This document shows positions 20,411-30,784 of a DNA stretch of 64,000 nt, in pieces; within the stretch, counting starts at the first letter, position 1; the number at the start of each line of letters is the position of its first letter. The stretch spans positions 74,444,385 to 74,508,384 of the forward strand of contig CM044315.1 of the NCBI GenBank assembly GCA_024291935.2. Direction: 5' to 3'. This stretch comes from Okapia johnstoni (Eukaryota > Chordata > Mammalia > Artiodactyla > Giraffidae). The position numbers and the translations under genes were made by a program. The notes under the pieces are model-generated. The model was not told the DNA's origin. It saw nothing but the letters and a program-made list of their open reading frames with translations, and did not search any database.

Positions 20411-21404
20411 ACAATGAACATGGAGTGAAGATATCTCTTTGAGATAGTGATTGGTATCCTTTGAATATATATCCAGAAATGGGATTGCTGAATCACATGG
20501 TGATGTTGCTGTTGGTTAGTCTCTAAGTTGTGTCCAAATCTTTTGCAACCCCATGGATTGTAGCCCATCAGGCTCCTCCATTCACGGGATTTCCCAGGCA
20601 AGAATACTGGAGTGGGTTTCCATTTCCTTCTCCAGGGGATCTTCTCAACCCAGGGATTGAAATTGCATCTCCTGCATTCTTTACCACTGAGTCACTAGGG
20701 ACGCTCCAGGATCATATGGTAGTTCTGTTGTTAATTTCATTAGAATCTTGGTTGTTTTCCATAGTGGCTGATTTACATTCCTACCAACAATGCACAAGGT
20801 TTCCTTTTTTCCACGTGCTTGCTAACATTAGTTATTTCTTGTCTTTTTTGATAATAGTCATTCTAACATTCATGAGGTGATTATCTCATTGTGGTTTTGA
20901 CTTGTATGTGATGTTGAGCACCTTTTCATGTACCTGTTGGCCATTTGTACATCTTCTTTGGGAAAATGTCTATTCATATAGTTTGCTCATTAAAAAATTG
21001 GGTTATGTGGTTTTTTTTTTTTTTTGGTGTTGAGTTGTAAGAGTTCCGTGTGTATTTTGAATACTAGCCCTTTATCAGATATGTGGTTTGCTATGCATAA
21101 GCTTTTTAGTTTGATGTAGTCCTACTTGTTTATTTTTGCTTTTGTTGCCTTTGCTTTTGGTGTCAACAACTCATTGTCAGCGAGCTTTCCCTTTATGTTT
21201 TCTTCTAGGTATTTTATGGCTTCAGGTCTTATATTCAAGTCATTAATCCATTCTGAATTGATTTTGTGTGGGGTGTAAGATAGTGGTCCCATTCCATTCT
21301 TTTGTACATGTATGTCCTGCTTTCCCAACACCGTTTATTAAAGAGACTGTCTTTTCCCCATTATATATTCTTAGCTCCTTTGTTGAAAATTAATTTGACT
21401 ATGC
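20411..21404 (-). mobile_element. L1 ORF2/3' region, antisense, split by Bov-tA
   Basis: Antisense L1: atatccagaaatgggattgc (20469), ccatttgtacatcttctttg (20941), tagccctttatcagatatgt (21065) and tttgcttttggtgtcaacaa (21150). A T15 tract lies at 21011-21025. The short minus-strand frame 21122-21331 is decayed L1 ORF2. Confidence 0.85.
20502..20708 (-). repeat. Bov-tA SINE inside L1
   Basis: Antisense SINE bounded by an aged 12-bp target-site duplication, gaatcacatggt (20490-20501) and ggatcatatggt (20709-20720), two differences. L1 homology resumes exactly at the second copy. Confidence 0.93.
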
Positions 21405-21545
21405 TGCATGGATTTATATTATCTCATGTAATCCTCACAATAGCTTCAGATTCAATATCCACCTTTTATAGATCAGGAAACTGAGGTTGAGTGGTGACTT
21501 AATTGAGGAAGTTGTAGAGACAAATTGAGCTCAAGTTATCAGACA
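21405..21545 (-). repeat. MIR SINE, antisense
   Basis: tctcatgtaatcctcacaat (21422) and tagatcaggaaactgaggtt (21470): reverse-complement MIR. Confidence 0.75.
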
Positions 21546-21654
21546 CAAAATACCCTTTGGGTAGTGTTTTTGTGAAGAAAATGAAGGCAAAACCCCAGAA
21601 TTTTATCTCATAAAGGATTAAACTGGAAATGGTTGTGAACGGTGCAGTCTTAAA

Positions 21655-21925
21655 AACAATTCTCCCTTAGGAGGGTTCTCAAGACAGACTGCCCCCTTCC
21701 ACACATCTTTGCCTGGGCCGGCTTCTTGGTCTGGAATGCCTCTCCTGCTTCACTGGAACCATCCATATCCTCCCGTCTCTCAGGGCCCATCTCCAGCTCC
21801 CCTCCTCAGAAACCTTCCGGGAGGACTTGGGGCCCTGGCACACCCAGGAAACACCTTCCAGAGAGGGAAATAGATTTGCCCAGAATCTCTTAGCTGCAAA
21901 ATATCACAGCCAGGAGGCTGGGCTC
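21655..21925. repeat. L2 (+) and MIR (-) remnants
   Basis: 21690-21835 resembles sense L2 (tctggaatgcctctcctgct at 21731). 21845-21925 resembles antisense MIR (cagagagggaaatagatttg at 21859, and cctt...ccaggaggctgggctccaatcc). Both decayed. Confidence 0.55.
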
Positions 21926-22570
21926 CAATCCAGTCCTCGTGACCCCTCCTCTCTCCCTCATGGATGCCACCTGAGCTGCCCTGTGCCCCGTGGGCAGCTG
22001 TGCCCTGCCTTCTGCAGGCTGCAGTTCCCACCATCTCCCTCTCTCCACTGCTCAGATTTCCTTTTGGGAAGAAAGAATGTTTTTTTTTCTCTCGCAGAGA
22101 TGACTCTATTCTCGTGGCCATAGATTATTCCTGACACCTAATTACTGTATATCATTGTGCTGTAAAATGATGATTGGAGGTGTCACTGTCCCAAATTTGC
22201 GCTCATAAAATACGTGTTCTTTTTGTTTTCCTCCTCTGCATTTGTCTGGGAGAAAAGACAGGCAAATTTATTCCAACTTTTCAGAGGGACTTTAAAGCAC
22301 AGGAACAGAGAAGTTTTAGAGGTGGGTGGTTTTAAAAATACCCTGCAGAGGCAGGAGGCCCCAGTCGTGCTGAGTTTGTGTGGCCGGGAGGAAACGAAGA
22401 CCTTGGTGAAGATGCTGACTCCTAACCTGCATTTCTCTAACTTTGCTGGTCTGGAAAAAACCCCTCTTCTAGCCTTTCTCCTTTCCTGTCATCCCCATCA
22501 TCCCTCCCTGCCACCAGTCCCCTCTAAGAAAGTGCTGGAATGTGGTGGGAAAGGTTCCCATTCTAAGGTC
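21926..22570. other. Repeat-free block with nested dyad at 22132-22185
   Basis: No transposon recognised. At 22132-22139 tgacacct and at 22178-22185 aggtgtca form an inverted pair. Inside it, atcatt (22151-22156) and aatgat (22166-22171) form a second dyad, flanking TAATTA (22139-22144). A candidate conserved regulatory element; no exon supported. Confidence 0.35.
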
Positions 22571-23040
22571 ACCTTGATTGGAGTTCAAATCTTGCCTCTG
22601 CTGCTTTCCTGCCCCATGACCTTGGGAGAGCAATGCCACCAATGGAGTCTTGGTTCTACTATATATAAAATTTTGTTGTTGTTGTTCAGTTGCTAAGTCG
22701 TGTCTGACTCATTTTTGACCTCAGGGACTGTAGCTCACCAGGATCCTCTGTCCAGGGAATTTTCCGGGCAAGAATACTGCAGTGAGTTGCCATTTCCTCC
22801 TCCAGGGGATCCTCCTGACCCAGGGATCTATCTCATGGCTCCTGCTGCGTCTCCTGCATTGCAGACAGATTCTTACCGCTGAGCCACCAGGGAAGCCTAC
22901 AGGGAATAACGAATGCTACCTCTACCTCACACGGCTGCTAAAGAGAATGAAAATGAATTAAAAATGAAACAACCATAGAAGTAAAGCACCTACTAAGGGT
23001 CTGACACAAAAGAGGGCTCAACAAATATTTGCTCCTTGTC
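22571..23040 (+). repeat. MIR SINE split by Bov-tA
   Basis: The 5' part is at 22571-22674 (ggagttcaaatcttgcctct, then catgaccttgggagagcaat). It resumes at 22899 and ends with agggctcaacaaatatttgc near 23014. Confidence 0.75.
22675..22898 (-). repeat. Bov-tA SINE inside MIR
   Basis: Antisense SINE from ttgttgttgttcagttgcta to gagccaccagggaagcctac. The target duplication is unclear because of the GTT repeat at the junction. Confidence 0.9.
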
Positions 23041-23074
23041 CTTCTCTCTGAAAGTTCTCCAGACTGTTCCCCCT

Positions 23075-23289
23075 AAAAGTGAAAGTGTTAGTTGCTCTGT
23101 CCTGCCCAGCTCTTTTCGACCCCATGCACTGGGGCCCACCAGGCTCCTCTGTCCATGGGATTTCCCAGGCAAGAATACTGGGGTGGGCTGCCATTTCCTT
23201 CTCCAGGGGATCTTCCTGATCTAGGGATTAAACCCAGGTCTCCTGCATTGCAGGCAGATTCTTTACCGTTTGAGCTACTAGGGAAGCTG
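23075..23289 (-). repeat. Bov-tA SINE
   Basis: Antisense SINE. The tail-side end is aaagtgaaagtgttagttgc and the head end gagctactagggaagctg. A partial duplication, ccctaaa, lies at about 23071 and 23298. Confidence 0.9.
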
Positions 23290-23709
23290 TAAGAGGACCC
23301 TAAAGTTCTAGAACCCGGTTAACATGATTCTTCTCCTACAAGCTCAGGCTGCAATTGGGAGCCACAAGATAAGCAATTTGATTAAATGGTTGGCCCTAGG
23401 GGAGAGGGGTGGTTGTCCCTTTAGCCCCCGAAGAGGCATCAACAAGGACATTTTGAAAGAGCAATCTTATTTACCAGTGGAAGAACCAGGAAAGTCAGCC
23501 TGTCCCATGACCCTCCCCATACACAAGCTCCTGCCTTCCAGCCAGTCAGTCACCTCTGATGGGGTGAGATGTTTACCTCCTAAGGAGCCATTCAGAGTTC
23601 CCCTCCCTCAGGCTTCAAGCTGGGCCCCCAGCTCTTGAATAGCAAATAATTCCCCTCAGCTATGGGGGTGGTTTTTTAAAAACAGAGTAACCTGTGCACC
23701 CAGACCAGT
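23290..23709. other. Unannotated stretch
   Basis: No repeat or gene recognised; a 104-codon frame at 23324-23638 has no recognisable domain. Confidence 0.4.
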
Positions 23710-23891
23710 GACGTGAGAGTCGCTCAGTCCTGTGGACTCTTTGCAACCGCATGGACTATACAGTCTGTGGAATTCTCCAGGCCGGAATACTGGAATGCGT
23801 AGCTGTTCCCTTCTTCAGGGAATCTTCCCAACCCAGGGATCAAACCCGGGTCTACCCACATTGCAGGCAGACGCTTTACCAGCTAAGCTAC
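23710..23891 (-). repeat. Bov-tA SINE, left arm of head-to-head pair
   Basis: Antisense SINE ending at its head (cgctttaccagctaagcta), directly abutting a sense SINE. Confidence 0.9.
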
Positions 23892-24098
23892 ATGGTGGCT
23901 CAGATGGTAAAGCGTCTGCCTGCAATGCAGGAGACCCGGGTTTGATCCCTGGGTCGGGAAGATCTCCTGGAGAAGGAAATGGCAACCCACTCCAGTATTC
24001 TTGCCTGGAAAATCCCACAGACAGAGGAGCCTGGCGGGCTCAGTCCATGGGGTTGCAAAGAGTTCCACGTGACTTAGCGACAGAGCACACATCACAAC
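23892..24098 (+). repeat. Bov-tA SINE, right arm of head-to-head pair
   Basis: Sense SINE beginning tggtggctcagatggtaaag. With the left copy it forms a large inverted repeat: gcaggcagacgctttacc (23863-23880) pairs perfectly with 23906-23923 across a 25-nt loop. Confidence 0.9.
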
Positions 24099-24104
24099 AG
24101 GGTT

Positions 24105-24300
24105 GCAATGTAGTTTAATGAGTTCACATACATACAATGTTATATATTAGGTATTATCCTCACTTTCTGGTGGCAAAAATTGAGACACAGAGTTTTGTTA
24201 ACTTTTCCGAGGTCACACAGCTGAGAAGAACAAAGTTATGACTCAAACCCAGTTGCTGGGGCTCTAGAGTCAAGGCTCTTAACCACCTCACTGTGCTGCT
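24105..24300 (-). repeat. MIR SINE, antisense
   Basis: ggtattatcctcactttctg (24151), ccgaggtcacacagctgaga (24208) and actcaaacccagttgctggg (24241): reverse-complement MIR. Confidence 0.85.
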
Positions 24301-24384
24301 CTTACAAAAACCTGGCTTGCTCCTGGAAACACTGTGAACGTCTCCCTCATCTAAAACTTGCAACTGGAAAGGTGTGTTTATGCG

Positions 24385-24745
24385 TCTTATGCCGCCCGCG
24401 CCGGCCGCGGTGTGTCTGAGCCTGTGTGCTCAGTGTGAGCGCCGTGCGACTGCCCGCTGATGCTCACGCGGGGAGGGAGGGGTCCCCCCAACTCTGGGTG
24501 GGCGCGGTCAGTGGGGCTCGCCTCGCCGCCAGCCTCCAGTGCAGCGACTCTTCCTGTGGCCAACAGGGGTCAGCCGCAGCCGCTGTTGGCGTCTCTCGAG
24601 CGATGAGCGGCAGCCAAGAGCGGAACACAGCCCGGCGGGATGCGCGAAGGACCCTTGGAGGTCATGCGCCCTCCGAGGTCCCCCGGGAGGAGGAGGTCCC
24701 GCCCAAGGTCACCCAGGGGTGCGTGTCAACAGTGCGGTAACCCAA
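24385..24745. promoter_or_regulatory. CpG island 2 (candidate promoter)
   Basis: A hand count gives about 36 CpG in about 360 bp, with estimated GC near 70% and observed/expected about 0.8. This is the strongest CpG cluster in the window. It opens with ccgcccgcgccggccgcggt (24391-24410) and contains ctcgcctcgccgcc (24519-24532) and cccggcgggatgcgcg. A CTCF-like ggccaacaggggtcagc (24558-24574) lies inside. It is short for a housekeeping promoter; an alternative or lncRNA promoter or an enhancer is equally possible. Confidence 0.6.
24603..24740 (+). CDS. Speculative 45-codon ORF in CpG island 2
   Basis: An ATG at 24603 (context gagcgATGa, only moderate) opens a 45-codon frame rich in Arg, Glu and Pro, ending at the TAA 24738-24740. 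No family is recognised and no signal peptide or membrane segment is visible. High GC makes stop-free frames likely by chance. Listed only because of its position in a CpG island; it could equally be 5' non-coding sequence. Confidence 0.12.
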   Translation: MSGSQERNTARRDARRTLGGHAPSEVPREEEVPPKVTQGCVSTVR

Positions 24746-24799
24746 CTCCCTTCGTCCCTGGCTCTTCCCCAAAGCCCATGAAGCCAGTTTGAAGGGGCT

Positions 24800-24960
24800 C
24801 TGGTAGTGGTCTGGCCTCTCTCGCTCTTTGACCTTGAGAGATCACTGCCCTTGTCTGAGCCTCGGTTTCCTGCCTCGCAGGGGAGTTTGTAAGAAGCGGA
24901 TGAGATACTGCATGTGAAAATGCTTTAGGAAATCTGAGGCCCAGGCCAGATGCTCTTACT
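24800..24960 (+). repeat. MIR SINE
   Basis: tgtctgagcctcggtttcct at 24852-24871 is the MIR core; ends are eroded. Confidence 0.6.
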
Positions 24961-25544
24961 GAAAAAATAGCTCTACCTGTTCACCCAATCCACCCTGCCA
25001 GTTCTGCCCGCGGGTAGTAATTGTTTGAGCCCTTTTAACTTGTTTTCTAATGTTTATTTATATATTTTGAACTAATAAGCTTATACTGCTGCTTCTCAAT
25101 TTACCAGTTTCAGACATTACCTATTGTCTGCCCGTTGGAATAAATAAAGAATTAGCTGCGTTCCAACCCCATTCTCCTGCCCAGTATATCTGGAACACTA
25201 TATTTAGGTAACTCAGTGATCAGCCTTCCTATTAAGAAAATCTGGCTCTTCATTTCCCCAAATGCTGTATCAGAATTGCCTTGCACCTCTCAACCCATAT
25301 TTCCCCCGACAAAACCTCTGTCATGTTCCGCAGTCTGACTTGGGCCTCCTTCTCCCAGAGGTGTTCCCTCCCAAACTGCACTGGCCAGCTGTCTGCTGGG
25401 GCTTTTTTCCCCGAAGCTTTCTTCCCATGTCCCTGTTTCTTGGTCCTCTGGCTGGCTCTGTTTGTTACCCCCTTCTTTGGGAAACTCCAGCTGCTTCTTA
25501 AGAAATTGGGCAGGGGTGGGAAATTTTCATGGATGTGGACTTAA
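24961..25544. other. Unannotated stretch
   Basis: No repeat recognised with confidence. Frames of 79-87 codons (25262-25544) overlap in two phases and look fortuitous. Confidence 0.35.
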
Positions 25545-26965
25545 TCTACATTCTACTCTTGTGATTGATAATTCAGCTAAGCATAGAATTTTGGGTTGGA
25601 AATTATTCTCCTTCAGAAACTCTACGCTCTGCTCCATTGTCTTCTGCACCTGGATTTACTGTTCAGAATCTTTGTGCTTTCTGATCCCTTATTTTATATG
25701 TAACTTCTCTCCCTTCTTCTCCCTCTCTGTTTTTTAGGGTTTTCTGTTTGTCCTTGGAATTCTGGAATCTCAGAATGCATGTGACATGTTTGTGACTTTG
25801 TCATTCATTGTGCTAGTCCTTGGTTGGCCCTTTTCAATCGAGAGACTCATGTCCTTCAGTTCCATGGAGACAAAACACTTTTTCTTTAATAATTTCCTTC
25901 TTCCTCTTTCCTCTCTGAAGCTCCTATGAGTTGGATCCTGGACCTGCTCTTCCTCGCCTCTTTTCTCCTATTTCCTTTGTCCTTGTCTTTCTGTTCTGCT
26001 CTCTAGATTATTTCCTTAAATTTATGTCTTAATCCTTCTATTAAATTTTTTAAATTTCAGCTACTATATATATATATATTTTTTTAATAAATTTATTTAT
26101 TTTAGTTGGGGGCTAATTGCTTTACAATATTGTAGTGGTTTTTGCCATACATTGACATGAATCAGCCATGGGTTTACATGTGTTCCCCATCCTGAACCCT
26201 CCTCCCACCTCCCTCCCCATCCCATCCCTCTGGGTCATCCCAATGCCCCAGCCCTGAGCATTTGTCTCATGCATAGAACATGGAATGGTGTTCTGTTTCA
26301 CATATGATAATATACATGTTTCAATGCTATTGTCCCAGAACGTCCCACCCTCACCTTCTCCCTCAAAGTCCATAAGGCTGTTCTATGCATCTGTGTCTCT
26401 TATTCTGTCTCGCATATAGGGTTACTGTTACCATCTTTCAAATTTCATATATATGCATTAGTATACTGTATTGATGTTTTTCTTTCTGGCTTACTTCACT
26501 CTGTATAATGGGCTCCAGTTTCATCCATCTCAATAGAACCGATTCAAATGTATTTTTTTTAATGGCTGAGTAATATTCCATTGTGTATATGTACCACAGC
26601 TTCCTTATCCATTCGTCTGCTGATGGACATCTAGGTTGCTTCCATGTCCTGGCTATCAGCTATTATATTTTTAATTTCTAAGAGTTCCTATTGTTCCCTG
26701 TTCTCCCCCAAATAAAACAATTGATATAGCTGCTTTATTTATCTCTCGGGATATTACTTAGTGATTTTCTCCTCCTGTTCCCTGACTTATCTCTGTCTCC
26801 TCTAGTTTACCTGTTTTGTTTGTTTGATTTATTGTGGTCTCTCTCTGACTCTGTGTCCCTCACCACGTTGGATGTATTGCTGATATTTAGTGATCTTAGG
26901 TTTTTGTACACAATTAGGATGAGGGTCCAAGAAGTTGATTGGCATTTGATGTCCTACGAATGCAG
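25545..26965 (-). mobile_element. Ancient LINE (L1M-type), split by young L1
   Basis: Antisense ancient LINE sequence: tggcccttttcaatcgagag (25825), ctcatgtccttcagttccat (25847) and tttctaagagttcctattgt (26676) are conserved landmarks of a common mammalian repeat. I assign it to L1M tentatively. Interrupted exactly at 26070-26656. Confidence 0.5.
26070..26656 (-). mobile_element. Ruminant L1 LINE, 5'-truncated
   Basis: About 587 bp of antisense L1 3' end (gggggctaattgctttacaa at 26106; aatggctgagtaatattcca near 26561). It has a 12-bp target-site duplication, cagctactatat / cagctattatat, at 26058-26069 and 26657-26668 (one difference). An (AT)n run adjoins the left end. Confidence 0.9.
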
Positions 26966-27064
26966 TTGTACCAGTTTCCCTGTAGGTAGACCAGACAGGG
27001 CCTGGCCTTTTGATTGGGAGACAGATAAATATCAACAAGGGGAATTCTTTTCTCTGGGACCACT

Positions 27065-27275
27065 CTATAAGGCAGGATGGATGTGGTTAAATTATGGATT
27101 CTGGAGCCAGAATATCTGGGCTCGAATCCCATCTCTGCCACTTACAAGCTGTATGACTTTGGACAAGTCACTTAATCTCCCTGTGCCTCAGTTTTCTATC
27201 TGTAAATTAGACCTAATAAGAATATTACCCCGTGGGTTGTTGGGTTTGTAAAGCTATTATCCTGGTACATAGTGA
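27065..27275 (+). repeat. MIR SINE, near full length
   Basis: Well-preserved sense MIR: gattctggagccagaatatc (27098), gctcgaatcccatctctgcc (27120), caagtcacttaatctccctg (27164). Confidence 0.92.
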
Positions 27276-28364
27276 TGGGTCTTGTGGTCACTGCTTGCAG
27301 CCTCATTCTCTACAGAGTAGAGAAGAGGTCAGTGGGGTCTGACTGTTCCCCGGGCAGATTCTCAGGTAATCCTATTTTCTGCCCTTTTTGGCCTCAAGAT
27401 CTCATCTTCTACTCCCTGCCCCCTTCCCAGCTCAGCAGAGCCATTGACTTTCTTCTCAGTGGTACACCTTCTGCAGGTCTTATCTGATTCAGTAGAAACT
27501 AGTTCAAGTCCAGTTCATCAAAAATTGTTCCACATAAGAAATCACTGAAAAATAAAACACATTGTAACCATTTAATTTTAACACCAAACATGCAAATGCC
27601 TATTTGAGTATGGGTCTATTCATGGGAATTCTGTAAGGTCTTTCTTGCACAAACCCCAGTGCTTAAAGCATTGTCTACCAGATCCTGGTTTGCTTCTTTA
27701 TAGTACAGCTAAACTTACAGGAACTTATGGAACAATCTGAACGCAGATTCCTTCTAGATTTATATAATTTCCTTCCAATCTGTTACAATTGCTTGTCTGT
27801 AACTCATCTGAACATGTTTTTAAATAGCAATCTGCCTTCACTGAGTTTTTCAAGGCTTTCAACTTAGTTTCATAAAATAACTCCCTTTCACTATCATATT
27901 TTATTGGCTTATTAATATTAAACTGACTCACATAATTATAAGAGCAAGTATAGCTGGCTGGCATAAACAGGTTTGGGAATAAACAATTTTTTCTGGGAAA
28001 AGCAGATGAATTAACTGCAGGAGATATTATATGGGTGTTCTGAGGAACATTCTACCAGACAGGGGTATTCAGCCCCCAAAGTATGTAGAGAGAAGGCAAG
28101 TGTGGCTATTCCGAGAGCACTCATTCGGCAGTGGTGGAGCGTGAGAGCTTCGGTCCCATCACTCTGCAACATAAGTACCACTCACTCCTCTGGCCCCTTT
28201 CAATCTTACAGAAATTCGTTGAACTTTCTCATCCATTATGACTCCTCTTCTTTGCTTCCTGTCCTCTGGGTTTATATCTTCTCTTTTCCTTATTGCCATT
28301 TTAGGGGAGGGGGTGCAGAGAGAGAGACAAGATAAGCATTCAAGTTCAGCTGCCATTTTTATCC
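27276..28364. other. Repeat-poor AT-rich block
   Basis: About 1.1 kb with no transposon I can name. It contains the open minus-strand frame at 27725-27964, reported separately. Confidence 0.35.
27725..27964 (-). CDS. Hypothetical 79-codon ORF in AT-rich unique DNA
   Basis: Starts with ATG at 27964 and stays open through 79 codons despite high AT content, where stops should be frequent. The composition is balanced (Lys, Asn, Tyr, Leu, five Cys) rather than low complexity. No known domain. A GTAAGT donor-like string follows the stop on the minus strand, but nothing else supports splicing. It may be a fragment of a processed pseudogene, a repeat I do not recognise, or chance. Confidence 0.15.
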   Translation of the reverse strand: MPASYTCSYNYVSQFNINKPIKYDSERELFYETKLKALKNSVKADCYLKTCSDELQTSNCNRLEGNYINLEGICVQIVP

Positions 28365-28485
28365 AGACAGTTTTCTCTTATTTAAGACTCCCAGCGTCCA
28401 GTGAGTGGCAGAGACTATTATTATCTCCACAGAGGTCACACAGCTGTAAGTGACAGAAGCAAATTTCATACTCAGATCTGTCAGA
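28365..28485 (-). repeat. MIR fragment, antisense
   Basis: ctattattatctccacagag (28415) and gaggtcacacagctgtaagt (28432). Confidence 0.65.
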
Positions 28486-29104
28486 GGCTGTAGTGGATAC
28501 TGTGGTGTTTTGCCTGGATCCCCTCCCCAGGGTCAACGCACCATCCTACAACTGCTGGGAATGTTGGTTGCTGGTGGCTCACTGAAAGTTGTCCTTGGCT
28601 GTAGGAACTGCCTCACCCTTGCATGCACTTTATCTCAGGGGATCACCGTGGCTAGGAACGGCCCTGTTCCCATGTGGGAATATAAGAACCCAGCCGTCTT
28701 CCATTGTTTGGGATGCTTCTGAGGGGCCATCCCAGACCCAGGGCTCTCTGTGGGATCTGCTGAGATACCAGTTGCAATTCACTGTGGGTCAGCTTGTGTC
28801 TCTGCCCAGTTACAGGGGTGATTCCAGAGAGGACTCCCCAGTAAGCCTTCTGTACATGACTCCTCTCTTGAGAGTCTGTTTGTAGGAAGCCCAGTGTAAG
28901 GGCAGAGGCCGCAGTCCTTGATTTTTTGCTGCCTTGTCTGTTCATGGAGATCCTGAGCTCCCAGGCTGTCTTGGGGCAGGATTCATCAGCAGGGTGAGGA
29001 AAGCTGGACTGAGGGTGGTTGTTGCAGAGCTCAGGACTAGGGGTTGTCTGACATCCATGCGGGATGGGTGGGGGTGTCATATCCTTTGGCGTGGATTGGA
29101 GGAC
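28486..29104. other. Unannotated stretch
   Basis: No repeat or exon recognised. A 190-codon minus-strand frame (28652-29224) runs into the neighbouring SINE and is judged fortuitous. Confidence 0.4.
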
Positions 29105-29336
29105 GGGCTTCCAGGTGGCACTAGTGGTAAAAAAAAAAAAAAAAACTGCCTGCCAATGTAGAAGATATGAGAGACACAGGTTCGATCCCTGGGTCAGGAA
29201 AATCCCCTGGAGAAGGGCATGCAACCAGCTCCAATATCCTTGCCTGGAGAATCTCCACAGACAGAGGAGCCTGGGGGGCTACAGTCCATAGGGTTGTACA
29301 GAGTTGGACACACAGAAACAACTTAGCACGCATGCA
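29105..29336 (+). repeat. Bov-tA SINE with internal A17 tract
   Basis: Sense SINE (gggcttccaggtggcactag ... cagagttggacacacagaaa). The head's ggtaaagaa has become a 17-A run at 29129-29145. A 7-bp duplication, ttggagg, flanks it (near 29096 and 29340). Confidence 0.92.
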
Positions 29337-29639
29337 CAGTTGGAGGGCAGCGCTGTATGAGGAGCGTGTGGTGGGTGACGAGCTGAGCAGGTGGATGCTA
29401 AGGAGGGATTTACAGTCATAAGTGGGTTTTACATAAGGAATGACATGATCTGATCTTGATTGAGCGAGATCAACTTGACTGTAAGATGGATGGGAGAGGG
29501 CCGGTGGGGACAGGGAGGGCTATGAAGAGGCAGCTACAGTGGTCCAGGAGAGAGAGACAGGCCTGGTTCGAGGCAGTGAGGAGGCAGAGATGGTTCTCGG
29601 TGACGGACTGCTCCCCACCCAGAACCCCAGCCTCTACTA
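29337..29639. other. Decayed ancient repeat-like stretch
   Basis: aggaatgacatgatctgatc at 29437-29456 recalls an ancient LINE/LTR-type repeat found in many mammals, not assigned. No exon. Confidence 0.3.
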
Positions 29640-29825
29640 CCCTGCTCTTTTACTGTACTTTTAGATGTGCCGCATAATCAACTTACTTGTTATGGTTATT
29701 GTTCATCTCCCTCCACTACAATGTAAGTTCCTCAAAGGCAGGGATTTTTCTGATCCGTTCACTGACATGTTGTCGACCATAAAAGAGTATCCGGCACACA
29801 GCAGGTGCTCAGTAAATAATAATGG
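29640..29825 (+). repeat. L2 LINE 3' end
   Basis: Sense L2: ccactacaatgtaagttcct (29714), caaaggcagggatttttctg (29734), gcaggtgctcagtaaataat (29801). Confidence 0.85.
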
Positions 29826-30784
29826 ATGGAGGAGGGATGGATGGATCTTTGTGAGGTGTGAGGGACTGGGACATGGCATTAGGATTGGTCCTTTGGCTTC
29901 TGCCTGGGTGCATGGGTGGACGGTGGGGGCTCCGTGATATGAGGTTTTGGGAGAGGCTCCATCTTGCAGGAACTGAGGGGGCAGACATGGGAGATGGGAG
30001 GAGTCCCCACTGCTGATGTCCAGCAGATCTCAGTCCTTGTAAACTTGAATTTTTCAGTGTTGCTAGGAGTGATGGGCTGTCTGTGGGATGACCAGCAGAC
30101 TTGGCATGAAAAAGGTCCTCCATTTGTAGTTAAAAATGCTACTTACCTTTTGCCTCTTTGTCCCAGTCCTTCTTAGCTGAGAACCCTGATCCCTGAGCTC
30201 TGCTGGTGTCTCTGCTGGGCATAAGCTCTGTGCTCACCAAGCCTCAGTTTCCCTGGCAGGTGAAGTGAAGTCATTTCTCTGAGAAGTGCTCCCGGCCCCC
30301 ACCCTGTCAAGGTCTCCTCCCTTCTCTCATGGTTTCCAAGGTACCGAATGCTGCATCATGTCTGGTCACCATGGGACTGAGAAGCTGTTTGTCACAGATA
30401 CAGAACTGAATTATGGACTGGAAACACAGGGCAGAGACAAATAATTGCTTTCTCAGAAAGGCAGTGTAGAGGATTGAGCTCTCCCTGGTTGTGTTGGAAC
30501 TTGTCGGCTTAGTTTGGGAGTTTTTTAAAAATGATCTTTCCGAGATGCACTGATTCTGCCTGGATGCTTAAATGAGGGAGTTTGGCATCTCGAAGTCAAT
30601 GTGTGCAAAACCCTATTTATCACTGCTCCTCCCAAGCTGCTTCTCCTGCTCTCTCTCTGTCTCTCTCTCGATGGCATCGTTGTCCTCCCTCTGCACGATT
30701 GTAAACCCCACCTCACCCCCGCCCCGCTTCCGTATTCTCTTTCTTTTGTTGTTGCTATTGCTTGGAAATATCTTTGTTTTGCCT
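29826..30784. other. Repeat-poor stretch
   Basis: No named repeat. A MIR-like start is possible near 30459. The 30490-30640 region (around tcgaagtcaatgtgtgcaaa at 30590) is repeat-free and AT/CpG-mixed. Frames at 30572-30837 overlap in several phases over pyrimidine-rich sequence and are unconvincing. Confidence 0.35.

Noticed and set aside
26820..27251. 143-codon plus-strand frame
   Set aside because: Its second half is a MIR and its first half an ancient LINE; no protein similarity recognised.
28652..29224. 190-codon minus-strand open frame
   Set aside because: Its N-terminal part lies in an antisense Bov-tA and crosses the A17 tract; no recognisable family.
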